From assembly GCF_029714945.1 (NCBI RefSeq), contig NZ_CP121634.1, positions 5,415,001 through 5,479,000 of the forward strand: DNA of 64,000 nucleotides, in the 5' to 3' direction. Source of the stretch: Bradyrhizobium sp. CIAT3101. GTDB lineage: Bacteria > Pseudomonadota > Alphaproteobacteria > Rhizobiales > Xanthobacteraceae. Position 1 is the stretch's first letter. Each line of letters starts with the position of its first letter. This document shows positions 63,279-64,000 of the stretch, one piece after another. The notes below the pieces were generated by a model, which made no database searches, was not told the DNA's origin, and saw nothing but the letters and a program-made list of their open reading frames with translations. Position numbers and translations under genes: made by a program.

Positions 63279-64000
63279 GCCCGCCGTCCCGGAATCGGGT
63301 TCTGCCAGGGCAACTGACGGACATCATCGCCGTCCCTCACCTCCGACAGTGGCTTCACGTAATCCATATGGCCGCCGAGCGCGGCATAGTCGGTCAATTT
63401 CATCGTGAATTCGATCGGCGCAACCAGCGCCGGCGTCGGCACATAACCGAATGCGCCTGCAGGCATCTGGGTCACGTCGACCATGTAGGTGATGCCGCCG
63501 CCAGGCCAGACATAGACCGGGGCGCCGCCGCTGGTGACGCGCGTCAGCGCGTCCTTCACCGAGCGCGTCAACCGCACCGGATTGTCGGTGACGCCGGCGC
63601 GCAACGAACCGCCGGCACCGGCCATGAACAGCACCGTGCACAGCGCCGGCTCGCAATTTTCCTGAATGCGCTCGACCGAGAATTTCAGGTCGGCGGGCAT
63701 CTCCGTCTCGACCGGCTTCAAGGCTTCGTCGAGCACATAGTAGGAGGAGTGCTCGCCGGTCGTGGACACCATCAGCATCGAGAGGCCGGGCTTGGCCTCC
63801 TTGACGTCGAACGGCCCGAGGATCGCCAGCGGATCGGAGATGTTGGTGCCGCCCCAGCCCGTGCCGGGATCGGCGACCTGGAAATAGCGGCCGGGCGTCG
63901 AGCGCCGCCCCTTCATCTTGATGCCGGTGTCGGCGATGTCGAGCAGCTTGCCGGCCTGATGCTCGCTGAGCACGCCGGTGATATGGTCGTCGACCACCAC
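63275..64000 (-). CDS. 6-hydroxynicotinate reductase-like protein (5' part outside window)
   Basis: The 241 visible residues are the C-terminal part: VDDHITGVLSEHQAGKLLDIADTGIK, RYFQVADPGTGWGGTNISDPLAI, a run around MAGAGGSLRAGVTDNPVRLTRSVKDALTRVTSGG, and TYMVDVTQMPAGAFGYVPTPALVAPIEFT. I recognise this as the conserved domain of proteins annotated as 6-hydroxynicotinate reductase. The iron-sulfur part, expected at the N-terminus, is cut off by the right edge, so the assignment rests on the C-terminal half. It is coupled to UPF0280 by ATGA and heads the visible operon. Confidence 0.75.
   Translation of the reverse strand: MVVDDHITGVLSEHQAGKLLDIADTGIKMKGRRSTPGRYFQVADPGTGWGGTNISDPLAILGPFDVKEAKPGLSMLMVSTTGEHSSYYVLDEALKPVETEMPADLKFSVERIQENCEPALCTVLFMAGAGGSLRAGVTDNPVRLTRSVKDALTRVTSGGAPVYVWPGGGITYMVDVTQMPAGAFGYVPTPALVAPIEFTMKLTDYAALGGHMDYVKPLSEVRDGDDVRQLPWQNPIPGRRA

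Overview
The window is a high-GC chromosomal stretch whose codon use, gene content and intergenic palindromes point to an alphaproteobacterium of the Bradyrhizobium/Rhodopseudomonas type. This assignment is inferred from protein style (DUF6894, LuxR-type and tiny AHAxDA membrane proteins, MexEF-like efflux, many catabolic operons) and not from any rRNA or marker gene. No tRNA, rRNA, CRISPR array, integrase, transposase or phage gene was found. It reads as ordinary accessory-rich chromosome dominated by catabolism, transport and local regulators.

Layout. 1-5.1 kb: a GntR regulator (cut by the left edge), an aldehyde dehydrogenase, an MFS carrier and an amidase. 5.1-11.7 kb: a TetR regulator divergent from a MexEF-like RND pump with a palindromic operator between them, then a TauE/SafE carrier and two overlapping small genes. 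11.9-20.9 kb: a regulator-rich block with three related LuxR-type proteins, an AraC-type protein, a 1014-residue autotransporter and a DUF3455/DUF6894 pair. 20.9-24.1 kb: small conserved proteins, a MaoC-fold enzyme and a lytic transglycosylase. 24.2-31.1 kb: an AroE-like dehydrogenase overlapping a Baeyer-Villiger-type monooxygenase, then divergently an acyl-CoA ligase, a GH172/DUF2961 protein and an acyl-CoA dehydrogenase. 31.1-31.7 kb holds three tiny membrane-protein genes (23-29 residues). 31.7-36.7 kb: a MarR-FUSC-DUF1656-HlyD exporter operon divergent from a TetA-like MFS pump. 36.7-40.7 kb: an amino-acid-type binding protein and two tandem cytosine-deaminase-like amidohydrolases.

40.7-49.9 kb: a tightly overlapping minus-strand operon encodes the lower part of the protocatechuate/gallate meta-cleavage pathway: two 2-pyrone-4,6-dicarboxylate lactonase-like proteins (one with an export signal), DctA, a GalB-like 4-oxalomesaconate hydratase, an RraA/LigK-like aldolase, a 4,5-dihydroxyphthalate decarboxylase-like protein and a DUF1932 dehydrogenase. 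A TetR gene heads it, and an 18-bp operator palindrome sits between TetR and a divergent TctC-type binding protein. 49.9-54.1 kb: DUF2218, a small secreted protein and a MarR regulator carrying three copies of one palindromic site around them, then DUF763 convergent with a cytochrome P450.

54.2-64 kb: the most interesting locus. A 6-hydroxynicotinate-reductase-like gene (cut by the right edge), UPF0280, DUF1185, a branched-chain-type ABC transporter with a fused LivH-LivM permease, and a MarR regulator form one minus-strand operon. It converges on an enamidase-like amidohydrolase, which is itself divergent from ferredoxin-NADP reductase across a palindrome. Reductase plus enamidase are the two signature steps of reductive nicotinate breakdown known from Eubacterium barkeri, so this may be an N-heterocycle catabolic island in an aerobe, with UPF0280 (ApbE-like fold) as a candidate flavin-attachment factor and Fpr as a candidate source of reduced ferredoxin. 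That assignment is inference from family resemblance and gene order.
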